Below are positions 29,326 to 42,400 of a stretch of DNA of 64,000 nt, piece by piece (within the stretch, counting starts at the first letter, position 1; every line of letters starts with the position of its first letter). A model generated the notes under the pieces. That model did no database searches and was not told the DNA's origin. It worked only from the letters and a program-made list of their open reading frames with translations. This stretch comes from Hanleya hanleyi. Its lineage: Eukaryota; Mollusca; Polyplacophora; Lepidopleurida; Hanleyidae. The stretch covers positions 1 through 64,000 of the forward strand of contig JAVTVY010019003.1 in the NCBI GenBank assembly GCA_036873755.1, read 5' to 3'. The position numbers were made by a program, and so were the translations under genes.

Positions 29326-30449
29326 GACGCCGTTATACGTATAGTTTGGATATTATGATTGGTCTCGGTGATTTACTCAAATCTTTCCAACATAAATCAG
29401 GTCCTATGACCGTCTGGCATGTAGGCGTATTGCATATTAAGATAGGTTTAGGAAAATATTGTAATTGTGTTTAATACTCTTATTCTCATGGGCATTTAAT
29501 ATTCTCTTTCTTTCGCGAGGGAAAAGATTCGCGAACATTAAATGCACGCGAAACTAAAATAATTCCATGGATTAAATGGTTGGCAATATATATAAGATTT
29601 ATAAGACCGCATGTTCTGTAGTAGCTGAAGATAATTAGAACTGCTATTGTCATTGCACTCCATCTTCCCTTGCATAGACAATGTATTTATTAGCTGTGAA
29701 GACACACTGCCCTGTCAACCCAACCATTATTGAACACTTTATCACAATACAACACGGTACTTATTCCAGTCAAGTGAAAACCGTTTTCCTTCATCAGAGT
29801 ATCAATGCCAAAGTTATGTATAATTATTCTGTCAGGCCCGATCGAAATCAGCGTCCGTGAGACACGATTTCAGACAGGCCACCATAGTAACCCATCAGAA
29901 AACATTGAAATGTATTTTGTAGTTCATATACCAGGAGAAAATAATGCAATGGTAGATCCAATGACAGGCACAGATGAATTAGCCCTGTTACTGCCCACTC
30001 CCCCTTTAAACATTTCGTTAATTTATTTTAGCGAAAAATACCAATGACATAAATCCACATATGCAGTCAGCCTGTTAGAACACTAATCGTGTTCAGTTTT
30101 TGGTTCAAGAATACTTCCCCTATACATTCAGTTTGTTCAAGAACGCTTATCCCGTTGTCAGTCACTTTGACAGATTGCGTCGCATATGCAATCAATTCTT
30201 TGCCCATAAACACAAGTAGTGTCATTCTGAATAAAAAACCTTTACTTTAAATATTTCGGCTTTTATTGTGCCCTCTTCATGCAATCATTTTATTAAACTA
30301 CGTTTCTCGTATACGCAGTGTATTTGTCTAGGAACGTTTGTCACATATACACATGCACGGTAAGGTTTTCCGAGAACGTATCTCTTATATACAATGAGCG
30401 TGTCTAAGATCGCATATAATATCTACAATCAGAGCGCTAATAAAATATA
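29326..30449. other. Unassigned AT-rich spacer
   Basis: About 1.1 kb without a recognisable gene. An 80-codon plus-strand frame at 29805-30047 has no domain. Around 29510-29560 the words TCGCGAACATTAAATGCACG and CGCGAAAC resemble a dispersed repeat type, but no borders are visible. Confidence 0.4.
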
Positions 30450-33400
30450 TAGTCAGGTAATTAGAGAACGCTTGTCACAGGTACAGTCAGGTTATTAGAA
30501 CGCTTGTCACATGTACAGTCAGGTTATTAAAGAACGCTTGTCACATGTACAGTCAGCTTGTTAAAGGACGCTTGTCACATGTACAGTCAGATTATTAAAG
30601 AACGCTTGTTACAGGTGCAGTCACGTTATTAGAACGTTATTAAAGAACGATTGTCACAGGTACAGTCAGGTTATTAAAGAACGCTTGTCACGTGTACAGT
30701 CAGGTTATTAAAGAACGCTTGTCACATATACAGTCAGGTTATTAGAACGCTTGTCACATGTACAGTCAGGTTATTAAAGAACGCTTGTCATATGTACAGT
30801 CACGTTGTTAAAGAACGTTTGCCACATGTACACTCAGGTTATTAAAACACGCTTGTCACATGTACAGTCAGGTTGTTTAAGAACGCTCGCCAAATGTACA
30901 GTCAGGTTATTAAAGAACGCTTGTCACATGTACAGTCAGGTTATTAAAAAACGCTTGTCACATGTACAGTCAGGTTGTTTAAGAACGCTCGCCACATGTA
31001 CAGTCAGGTTATTAAAGAACGCTTGTCACATGTACAGTCAGGTTATTAAAAAAACGCTTGTCACATGTACAGTCAGGTTGTTTAAGAACGCTCGCCACAT
31101 GTACAGTCAGGTTATTAAAGAACGCTTGTCACATGTACAGTCAGGTTATTAAAGAACGCTTGTCACATGTACAGTCAGGTTGTTAAAAAACTCTTGTCAC
31201 ATGTACAGTCAGGTTGTTAAAGAACGATTGTCACATGTACATTCAGGTTATTAGAACGCTTGTCACATCTACAGTCAGGTTATTAAAGAATGCTTGTCCC
31301 ATGTACAGTCAGGCTATTAAAGAACGCTTGTCACATGTACAGTCAGGTTATTAGAACGCTTGTCACATGTACAGCCAGGTTACTAAAGAACGCTTGTCAC
31401 ATGTACAATCAGGTAATTAGAACGCTTGTCACATGTACAGTCAGGTTATTAAAGAACGCTTGTCAGATGTACAGTCACATTGTTAAAGAACGCTTGCCAC
31501 ATGTACAGTCAGGTTATTAAAAAACGCTTGTCACATGTACAGTCAGGCTGTTTAAGAACGCTTGCCACATGTACAGTCAGGTTATTAAAAAGCGCTTGTC
31601 ACATGTATAGTCAGGTTGATAAAGAACGCTTGTCACATGTACAGTCAGGTTAATAAAGAACGCTTGTCACATGTACAGTCAGGTTATTAAAGAACGCTTG
31701 TCACATGTACAGTCAGGTTATTAAAGAACGCTTGTCACAGGTACACTCAGGTTATTAAAGAACGCTTGTCACATGTACAGCCACCTTATTAAAGGACGCT
31801 TGTCGCATGTACAGTCAGGTTATTAGAACACTTGTCACATGTACAGTCGGGTTATTAAAGAACGCTTGTCACATCTACAGTCACGTTGTTAAAGAACGCT
31901 TGCCACATGTACAGTCAGCTTATTAAAAAACGCTTGTCACTTGTACAGTCAGGTTGTTTTAGAACGCTTGCCACATGTACAGTCCGGTTATTAAAGAACG
32001 CTTGTCACATATAGAGTCAGGTTATTAAAGAACGCTTGTCACATATACAGTCGGGTTGTTAAAGTACGCTTGTGGCATATACAGTCAGGTTATTAAATAA
32101 CGCTTGTCACATATACAATCCGGTTATTAAAGAACGCCTGTCGCATATACAGTCAGGTTATTAAAGAATGCTTGTCACATATACAATCCGGTTATTAAAG
32201 AACGATTTTCGCATATGCACTCAGGAAAACAAGGAAAGCTTGTCACCTACACAGTCAGGTTATTAAAGAAGGCTTGTCACATATACAGTCAGGTTATTAA
32301 GGAACGCTCGCTACATGTACAGTCAGGTTATTAAAGAACGCTTGTCACATGTACAATCAGGTTATTAAAACACGCTTGTCACATGTACAGTCAGGTTGTT
32401 TAAGAACGCTCGCCACATGAACAGTCAGGTTATTAAAGAACGCTTGTCACATGTACAGTCAGGTTATTAAAGAACGCTTGTCACATGTACAGTCAGGTTA
32501 TTAGAACGCTTGTCACATGTACACTCGCCACATGTACAGTCAGGTTATTAAAGAACGCTTGTCACATGTACAGTCAGGTTATTAAAGAACGCCTGTCACA
32601 TGTACAGTCAGGTTATTAAAACACGCTTGTCACATGTACAGTCAGGTTGTTTAAGAAAGCTCGTCACATGTACAGTCAGGTTATTAAAGAACGCTTGTCA
32701 CATGTACAGTCAGGTTATTAAAGAACGCTTGTCACATGTACAGTAGGTTGTTGAAAAGCTCTTGTCACATGTACAGTCAGGTTGTTAAAGAACGCGTGTC
32801 ACAGGTACAGTCAGGTTATTAGAACTCTTGTCACATCTACAGTCAGGTTATAAAAGAATGCTTGTCACATGTACAGTCAGGTTATTAGAACGCTTGTCCA
32901 ATGTACAGTCAGGTTATTAAAGAACGTTTGTCACATGTACAGTCAGGTTATTAGAACGCTTGTCACATGTACAGTCAGGTTGTTTAAGAACGCTCGCCAC
33001 ATGTACAGTCAGGTTATTAAAGAACGTTTGTCACATGTACAGTCAGGTTATTAAAGAACGCTTGTCACATGTACAGTCAGGTTATTAGAAAAACCCTTGT
33101 CACATGTACAGTCAGGTTGTTTAAGAACGCTCGCCACATGTACAGTCAGGTTATTGAAGAACGCTTGTCACATGTACAGTCAGGTTGTTAAAAAACTCTT
33201 GTCCCATGTACAGTCAGGTTGTTAAAGAACGCTTGTCACATGTACAGTCAGGTTATTAGAGCGCTTGTCATATCTACAGTCAGGTTATTAAAGAATGCTT
33301 GTCACATGTACAGTCAGGTTATTAAAGAACGCTTATCAGATGTACAGTCACGTTGTTAAAGAACGCTTGCCACATGTACAGTCAGGTTATTAAAAAACGC

Positions 33401-36400
33401 TTGTCACATGTACAGTCAGGCTGTTTAAGAACGCTTGCCACATGTACAGTCAGGTTATTAAAAAGCGCTTGTCACATGTATAGTCAGGTTGTTAAAGAAC
33501 GCTTGTCACATGTACAGTCAGGTTATTAAAGAACGCTTGTCACATGTACAGTCAGTTTGTTGAAAAACTCTTGTCACTTGTACAGTCAGGTTATTAAAAC
33601 TCGCTTGTCACATGTACAGTCAGGTTGTTTAAGAACGCTCGTCACATGTACAGTCAGGTTATTAAAGAACGCTTGTCACATGTACAGTCAGGTTATTAAA
33701 GAACGCTTGTCACATGTACAGTCAGGTTGTTAAAGAACGCGTGTCACAGGTACAGTCAGGTTATTAGAACTCTTGTCACATCTACAGTCAGGTTATAAAA
33801 GAATGCTTGTCACATGTACAGTCAGGTTATTGTCCAATGTACAGTCAGGTTATTAAAGAACGTTTGTCACATGTACAGTCAGGTTATTAGAACGCTTGTC
33901 ACATGTACAGTCAGGTTGTTTAAGAACGCTCGCCACATGTACAGTCAGGTTATTAAAGAACGCTTGTCACATGTACAGTCAGGTTGTTAAACTCTTGTCC
34001 CATGTACAGTCAGGTTGTTAAAGAACGCTTGTCACATGTACAGTCAGGTTATTAGAACGCTTGTCACATCTACAGTCAGGTTATTAAAGAATGCTTGTCA
34101 CATGTACAGTCAGGTTATTAAATAACGCTTGTCACATATACAATCCGGTTATTAAAGAACGCCTGTCGCATATACAGTCAGGTTATTAAATATCGCTTGT
34201 CACATATAAAGTCAGGTTATTAAAGAACGCTCGCCACATGTACAGTCAGGTTATTAAAGAACGCTTGTCACATGTACAATCAGGTTATTAAAACACGCTT
34301 GTCACATGTACAGTCAGGTTGTTTAAGAACGCTCGGCACATGTACAGTCAGGTTATTAAAGAACGCTTGCCACATGTACAGTGAGGTTATTAAAGAACGC
34401 TTGTCACATGTACAGTCAGGTTATTAGAACGCTTGTCACATGTACACTCAGGTTGTTTAAGAACGGTCGCCACATGTACAGTCAGGTTATTAAAGAACGC
34501 TTGTCACATGTACAGTCAGGTTATTAAAGAACGCTTGTCACATGTACAGTCAGGTTATTAAAAAACGCTTGTCACATGTACAGTCAGGTTGTTTAAGAAC
34601 GCTCGCCACATGTACAGTCAGGTTATTAAAGAACGGTTGTCATATGTACAGTCAGGTTGTTGAAAAACTCTTGTCACATGTACAGTCAGGCTGTTAAAGA
34701 ACGCGTGTCACAGGTACAGTCAGGTTTTTAGAACTCTTGTCACATCTACAGTCAGGTTATTAAAGAATGCTTGTCACATGTACAGTCAGGTTATTAAAGA
34801 ACGCTTGTCACATGTACAGTCAGGTTATTAGAACGCTTGTCCAATGTACAGTCAGGTTATTAAAGAACGCTTGTCACATGTACAGTCAGGTTATTAAAGA
34901 ACGCTTGTCACATGTACAGTCAGGTTATTAGAACGCTTGTCACATGTAGTCAGGCTGCTTAAGAACGCTCGCCACATGTACAGTCAGTTATTAAAGAACG
35001 CTTGTCACATGTACAGTCAGGTTATTAAAGAACGCTTGTCACATGTACAGTCAGGTTATTAAAAAACGCTTGTCACATGTACAGTCAGGTTGTTTAAGAA
35101 CGCTCGCCACATGTACAGTCAGGTTATTAAAGAACGCTTGTCACATGTACAGTCAGGCGGTTAAAACACTCTTGTCCCATGTACAGTCAGGTTGTTAAAG
35201 AACGCTTGTCACACGTACCGTCAGGTTATTAGAACGCTTGTCACATCTACAGTCAGGTTATTAAAGAACGCTGGCCACATGTACAGTCAGGTTATTAAAG
35301 AACGCTTGTCACATGTACAGTCAGGTTGTTAAAGAACGCTTGTCACATGTACATTCAGGTTATTAGAACGCTTGTCACATTTACAGTCATGTTATTAAAG
35401 AACACTTGTCCCATGTACAGTCAGGTTATTAAAGAACGCTTGTCACAGGTACAGTCAGGTTATTAGAACGCTTGTCACATGTACAGCCAGGTTACTAAAG
35501 AAAGCTTGTCACATGTACAGTCAGGTAATTAGAACGCTTGTCACATGTACAGTCAGGTTATTAAAGAACGCTTGTCAGATGTACAGTCACATTGTTAAAG
35601 AACGCTTGCCACATGTACAGTCAGGTTATTGAAAAACGCTTGTCACATGTACAGTCAGGCTGTTTAAGAACGATTGCCACATGTACAGTCAGGTTATTAA
35701 AAAGCGCTTGTCACATGTATAGTCAGGTTGTTGAAAAACTCTTGTCACATGTACAGTCAGGCTGTTAAAGAACGCGTGTCACAGGTACAGTCAGGTTATT
35801 AGAACTCTTGTCACATCTACAGTCAGGTTATTAAAGAATGCTTGTCACATGTACAGTCAGGTTATTAAAGAACGCTTGTCACATGTACAGTCAGGTTATT
35901 AGAACGCTTGTCCAATGTACAGTCAGGTTATTAAAGAACGCTTGTCACATGTACAGTCAGGTTATTAAAGAACGCTTGTCACATGTACAGTCAGGTTATT
36001 AGAACGCTTGCCACATGTACAGTCAGGTTATTAAAAAGCGCTTGTCACATGTATAGTCAGGTTGTTAAAGAGCGCTTGTCACATGTACAGTCAGGTTAAT
36101 AAAGAACGCTGGTCACATGTACAGTCAGGTTATTAAAGAACGCTTGTCACATGTACAGTCAGGTTGTTAAAGAACGCTTGTCACATGTACAGCCACCTTA
36201 TTAAAGGACGCTTTTCGCATGTACAGTCAGGTTATTAGAACACTTGTCACATGTACGGTCGGGTTATTAAAGAACGCTTGTCAAATCTACAGTCACGTTG
36301 TTAAAGAACGCTTGCCACATGTACAGTCAGTTTATTAAAAAACGCTTGTCACTTGTACAGTCAGGTTATTAGAACGCTTGTCACAAGTACAGCCAGGTTA

Positions 36401-39400
36401 CTAAAGAACGCTTGTCACATGTACAGTCACGTAATTAGAACGCTTGTCACATGTACAGTCAGGTTATTAAAGAACGCTTGTCACATGTACAGTCAGGTTA
36501 TTAAAAAACGCTTGTCACATGTACAGTCAGATTGTTTAAGAACGTTCACCACATGTACAGTCAGGTTATTAAAGAACGCTTGTCACATGTACAGTCAGGT
36601 TGTTGAAAAACTCTTGTCACATGTACAGTCAGGCTGTTAAAGAACGCGTGTCACAGGTACAATCAGGTTATTAGAACTCTTGTCACATCTACAGTCAGGT
36701 TATTAAAGAATGCTGGTCACATGTACAGTCAGGTTATTAAAGAACGCTTGTCACATGTACAGTCAGGTTGTTAAAGAACGCTTGTCACATGTACATTCAG
36801 GTTATTAGAACGCTTGTCACATTTACAGTCAGGTTATTAAAGAACGCTTGTCCCATGTACAGTCAGGTTATTAAAGAACGCTTGTCACAGGTACAGTCAG
36901 GTTATTAGAACGCTTGTCACATGTACAGCCAGGTTACTAAAGAACGCTTGTCACATGTACAGTCAGGTAATTAGAACGCTTGTCACATGTACAGTCAGGT
37001 TATTAAAGAACGCTTGTCAGATGTACAGTCACATTGTTAAAGAACGCTTGCCACATGTACAGTCAGGTTATTAAAAAACGCTTGTCACATGTACAGTCAG
37101 GCTGTTTAAGAACGCTTGCCACATGTACAGTCAGGTTATTAAAAAGCGCTTGTCACATGTATAGTCAGGTTGTTAAAGAACGCTTGTCACATGTACAGTC
37201 AGGTTAATAAAGAACGCTTGTCACATGTACAGTCAGGTTATTAAAGAACGCTTGTCACATGTACAGCCACCTTATTAAAGGACGCTTGTCGCATGTACAG
37301 TCAGGTTATTAGAACACTTGTCACATGGACAGTCGGGTTATGAAAGAACGCTTGTCACATCTACAGTCACGTTGTTAAAGAACGCTTGCCACATGTACAG
37401 TCAGCTTATAAAAAACGCTTGTCACTTGTACAGTCAGGTTGTTTTAGAACGCTTGCCACATGTACAGTCCGGTTATTAAAGAACGCTTGTCAGATACAGA
37501 GTCAAGTTATTAAAGAACGCTTGTCACATATACAGTCCGGTTGTTAAAGTACGCTTGTGGCATATACAGTCAGGTTATTAAATAACGCTTGTCACATATA
37601 CAATCCGGTTATTAAAGAACGCCTGTCGCATATACAGTCAGGTTATTAAAGAATGCTTGTCACATATACAATCCGGTTATTAAAGAACGATTTTCGCATA
37701 TGCACTCAGGTAAACAAAGAAAGCTTGTCCCCTACACAGTCAGGTTATTAAAGAACGCTTGTCACATATACAGTCAGGTTATTAAAGAACGCTCGCCACA
37801 TGTACAGTCAGGTTATTAAAGAACGCTTGTCACATGTACAGTCAGGTTATTAAAACACGCTTGTCACATGTACAGTCAGGTTGTTTAAGAACGCTCGCCA
37901 CATGTACAGTCAGGTTATTAAAGAACGCTTGTCACATGTACAGTCAGGTTATTAAAGAACGCTTGTCACATGTACAGTCAGGTTGTTGAAAAACTCTTGT
38001 CACATGTACAGTCAGGTTGTTAAAGAACGCGTGTCACAGGTACAGTCAGGTTATTAGAACTCTTGTCACATCTACAGTCAGGTTATAAAAGAATGCTTGC
38101 CACATGTACAGTCAGGTTATTAGAACGTTTGTCCGATGTACAGTCAGGTTATTAAAGAACGTTTGTCACATGTACAGTCAGGTTATTAGAACGCTTGTCA
38201 CATATACAGAAAGGTTGTTTAAGAACGCTCGCCACATGTACAGTCAGGTTATTAAAGAACGCTTGTCACATGTACAGTCAGGTTGTTGAAAAACTCATGT
38301 CCCATGTACAGTCAGGCTGTTAAAGAACGCTTGTCACATGTACAGTCGGGTTATTAGAACGCTTGTCACATCTACAGTCAGGTTATTAAAGAATGCTGGT
38401 CACATGTACAGTCAGGTTATTAAAGAACGCTTGTCACATGTACAGTCAGGTTGTTAAAGAACGCTTGTCACATGTACATTCAGGTTATTAGAACGCTTGT
38501 CACATTTACAGTCAGGTTATTAAAGAACGCTTGTCCCATGTACAGTCAGGTTATTAAAGAACGCTTGTCACAGGCACAGTCAGGTTATTAGACCGCTTGT
38601 CACATGTACAGCCAGGTTACTAAAGAACGCTTGTCACATGTACAGTCAGGTAATTAGAACGCTTGTCACATGTACAGTCAGGTTATTGAAGAACGCTTGT
38701 CAGATGTACAGTCACATTGTTAAAGAACGCTTGCCACATGTACAGTCAGGTTATTAAAAAACGCTTGTCACATGTACAGTCAGGCTGTTTAAGAACGCTT
38801 GCCACATGTACAGTCAGGTTATTAAAAAGCGCTTGTCACATGTATAGTCAGGTTGTTAAAGAACGCTTGTCACATGCACAGTCAGGTTAATAAAGAACGC
38901 TTGTCACATGTACAGTCAGGTTATTAAAGAACGCTTGTCACATGTACAGCCACCTTATTAAAGGACGCTTGTCGCATGTACAGTCAGGTTATTAGAACAC
39001 TTGTCACATGGACAGTCGGGTTATGAAAGAACGCTTGTCACATCTACAGTCACGTTGTTAAAGAACGCTTGCCACATGTACAGTCAGCTTATAAAAAACG
39101 CTTGTCACTTGTACAGTCAGGTTGTTTTAGAACGCTTGCCACATGTACAGTCCGGTTATTAAAGAACGCTTGTCAGATACAGAGTCAAGTTATTAAAGAA
39201 CGCTTGTCACATATACAGTCCGGTTGTTAAAGTACGCTTGTGGCATATACAGTCAGGTTATTAAATAACGCTTGTCACATATACAATCCGGTTATTAAAG
39301 AACGCCTGTCGCATATACAGTCAGGTTATTAAAGAATGCTTGTCACATATACAATCCGGTTATTAAAGAACGATTTTCGCCTATGCACTCAGGTAAACAA

Positions 39401-42400
39401 AGAAAGCTTGTCCCCTACACAGTCAGGTTATTAAAGAACGCTTGTCACATATACAGTCAGGTTATTAAAGAACGCTCGCCACATGTACAGTCAGGTTATT
39501 AAAGAACGCTTGTCACATGTACAGTCAGGTTATTAAAACACGCTTGTCACATGTACAGTCAGGCTGTTTAAGAAAGCTCGTCACATGTACAGTCAGGTTA
39601 TTAAAGAACGCTTGTCACATGTACAGTCAGGTTATTAAAGAACGCTTGTCACATGTACAGTCAGGTTGTTGAAAAACTCTTGTCACATGTACAGTCAGGT
39701 TGTTAAAGAACGCGTGTCACAGGTACAGTCAGGTTATTAGAACTCTTGTCACATCTACAGTCAGGTTATAAAAGAATGCTTGTCACATGTACAGTCAGGT
39801 TATTAGAACGCTTGTCCAATGTACAGTCAGGTTATTAAAGAACGTTTGTCACATGTACAGTCAGGTTATTAGAACGCTTGTCACATGTACAGTCAGGTTG
39901 TTTAAGAACGCTCGCCACATGTACAGTCAGGTTATTAAAGAACGTTTGTCACATGTACAGTCAGGTTATTAAAGAACGCTTGTCACATGTACAGTCAGGT
40001 TATTAGAAAAACCCTTGTCACATGTACAGTCAGGTTGTTTAAGAACGCTCGCCACATGTACAGTCAGGTTATTGAAGAACGCTTGTCACATGTACAGTCA
40101 GGTTGTTAAAAAACTCTTGTCCCATGTACAGTCAGGTTGTTAAAGAACGCTTGTCACATGTACAGTCAGGTTATTAGAGCGCTTGTCATATCTACAGTCA
40201 GGTTATTAAAGAATGCTTGTCACATGTACAGTCAGGTTATTAAAGAACGCTTATCAGATGTACAGTCACGTTGTTAAAGAACGCTTGCCACATGTACAGT
40301 CAGGTTATTAAAAAACGCTTGTCACATGTACAGTCAGGCTGTTTAAGAACGCTTGCCACATGTACAGTCAGGTTATTAAAAAGCGCTTGTCACATGTATA
40401 GTCAGGTTGTTAAAGAACGCTTGTCACATGTACAGTCAGGTTATTAAAGAACGCTTGTCACATGTACAGTCAGTTTGTTGAAAAACTCTTGTCACTTGTA
40501 CAGTCAGGTTATTAAAACACGCTTGTCACATGTACAGTCAGGTTGTTTAAGAACGCTCGTCACATGTACAGTCAGGTTATTAAAGAACGCTTGTCACATG
40601 TACAGTCAGGTTATTAAAGAACGCTGTGTCACGCTTGTCACATGTACAGTCAGGTTGTTTAGTCGGCACATGTACAGTCAGGTTATTAAAGAACGTTTGT
40701 CACATGTACAGTCAGGTTATTAAAGAACGCTTGTCACATGTACAGTCAGGTTATTAAAAAACCCTTGTCACATGTACAGTCAGGTTGTTTAAGAACGCTC
40801 GCCACATGTACAGTCAGGTTATTAAAGAACGCTTGTCACATGTACAGTCAGGTTGTTAAAAAACTCTTGTCCCATGTACAGTCAGGTTGTTAAAGAACGC
40901 TTGTCACATGTACAGTCAGGTTATTAGAACGCTTGTCATATCTACAGTCAGGTTATTAAAGAATGCTTGTCACATGTACAGTCAGGTTATTAAAGAACGC
41001 TTATCAGATGTACAGCGACGTTGTTAAAGAACGCTTGCCACATGTAAAGTCAGGTTATTAAAAAACGCTTGTCACATGTACAGTCAGGCTGTTTAAGAAC
41101 GCTTGCCACATGTACAGTCAGGATACTAAAAAGCGCTTGTCACATGTATAGTGGGGTTGTTAAAGAACGCTTGTCACATGTACAGTCAGGTTATTAAAGA
41201 ACGCTTGTCACATGTACAGTCAGGTTGTTGAAAAACTCTTGTCACTTGTACAGTCAGGTTATTAAAACACGCTTGTCACATGTACAGTCAGGTTGTTTAA
41301 GAACGCTCGTCACATGTACAGTCAGGTTATTAAAGAACGCTTGTCACATGTACAGTCAGGTTATTAAAGAACGCTTGTCACATGTACAGTCAAGTTGTTG
41401 AAAAACTCTTGTCACATGTACAGTCAGGTTGTTAAAGAACGCATGTCACAGGTACAGTCAGGTTATTAGAACTCTTGTCACATCTACAGTCAGGTTATAA
41501 AAGAATGCTTGTCACATGTACAGTCAGGTTATTAGAACGCTTGTCCAATGTACAGTCAGGTTATTAAAGAACGTTTGTCACATGTACAGTCAGGTTATTA
41601 GAACGCTTGTCACATGTACAGTCAGGTTGTTTAAGAACGCTCGCCACATGTACAGTCAGGTTATTAAAGAACGTTTGTCACATGTACAGTCAGGTTATTA
41701 AAGAACGCTTGTCACATGTACAGTCAGGTTATTAAAAACCCCTTGTCACATGTACAGTCAGGTTGTTTAAGAACGCTCGCCACATGTACAGTCAGCTTAT
41801 TAAAGAACGCTTGTCACATGTACAGTCAGGTTGTTAAAAATCTCTTGTCCCATGTACAGTCAGGTTGTTAAAGAACGCTTGTCACATGTACAGTCAGGTT
41901 ATTAGAACGCTTGTCACATCTACAGTCAGGTTATTAAAGAATGCTTGTCACATGTACAGTCAGGTTATTAAAGAACGCTTATCAGATGTACAGTCACGTT
42001 GTTAAAGAACGCTTGCCACATGTACAGTCAGGTTATTAAAAAACGCTTGTCACATGTACAGTCAGGCTGTTTAAGAACGCTTGCCACATGTACAGTCAGG
42101 TTATTAAAAAGCGCTTGTCACATGTATAGTCAGGTTGTTAAAGAACGCTTGTCACATGTACAGTCAGGTTAATAAAGAACGCTTGTCACATGTACAGTCA
42201 GGTTATTAAAGAACGCTTGTCACATGTACAGTCAGGTTGTTAACGAACGCTTGTCACAGGTACAGTCAGGTTATTAAAGAACGCTTGTCACATGTACAGC
42301 CACCTTATTAAAGGACGCTTTTCGCATGTACAGTCAGGTTATTAGAACACTTGTCACATGTACGGTCGGGTTATTAAAGAACGCTTGTCACATCTACAGT

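Noticed and set aside
27654..29358. Overlapping plus-strand frames of 143 to 511 codons as protein-coding genes
   Set aside because: They are translations of a stop-free 34-bp tandem repeat in all three frames. There is no non-repeat domain, and indels in the array change frame without consequence.
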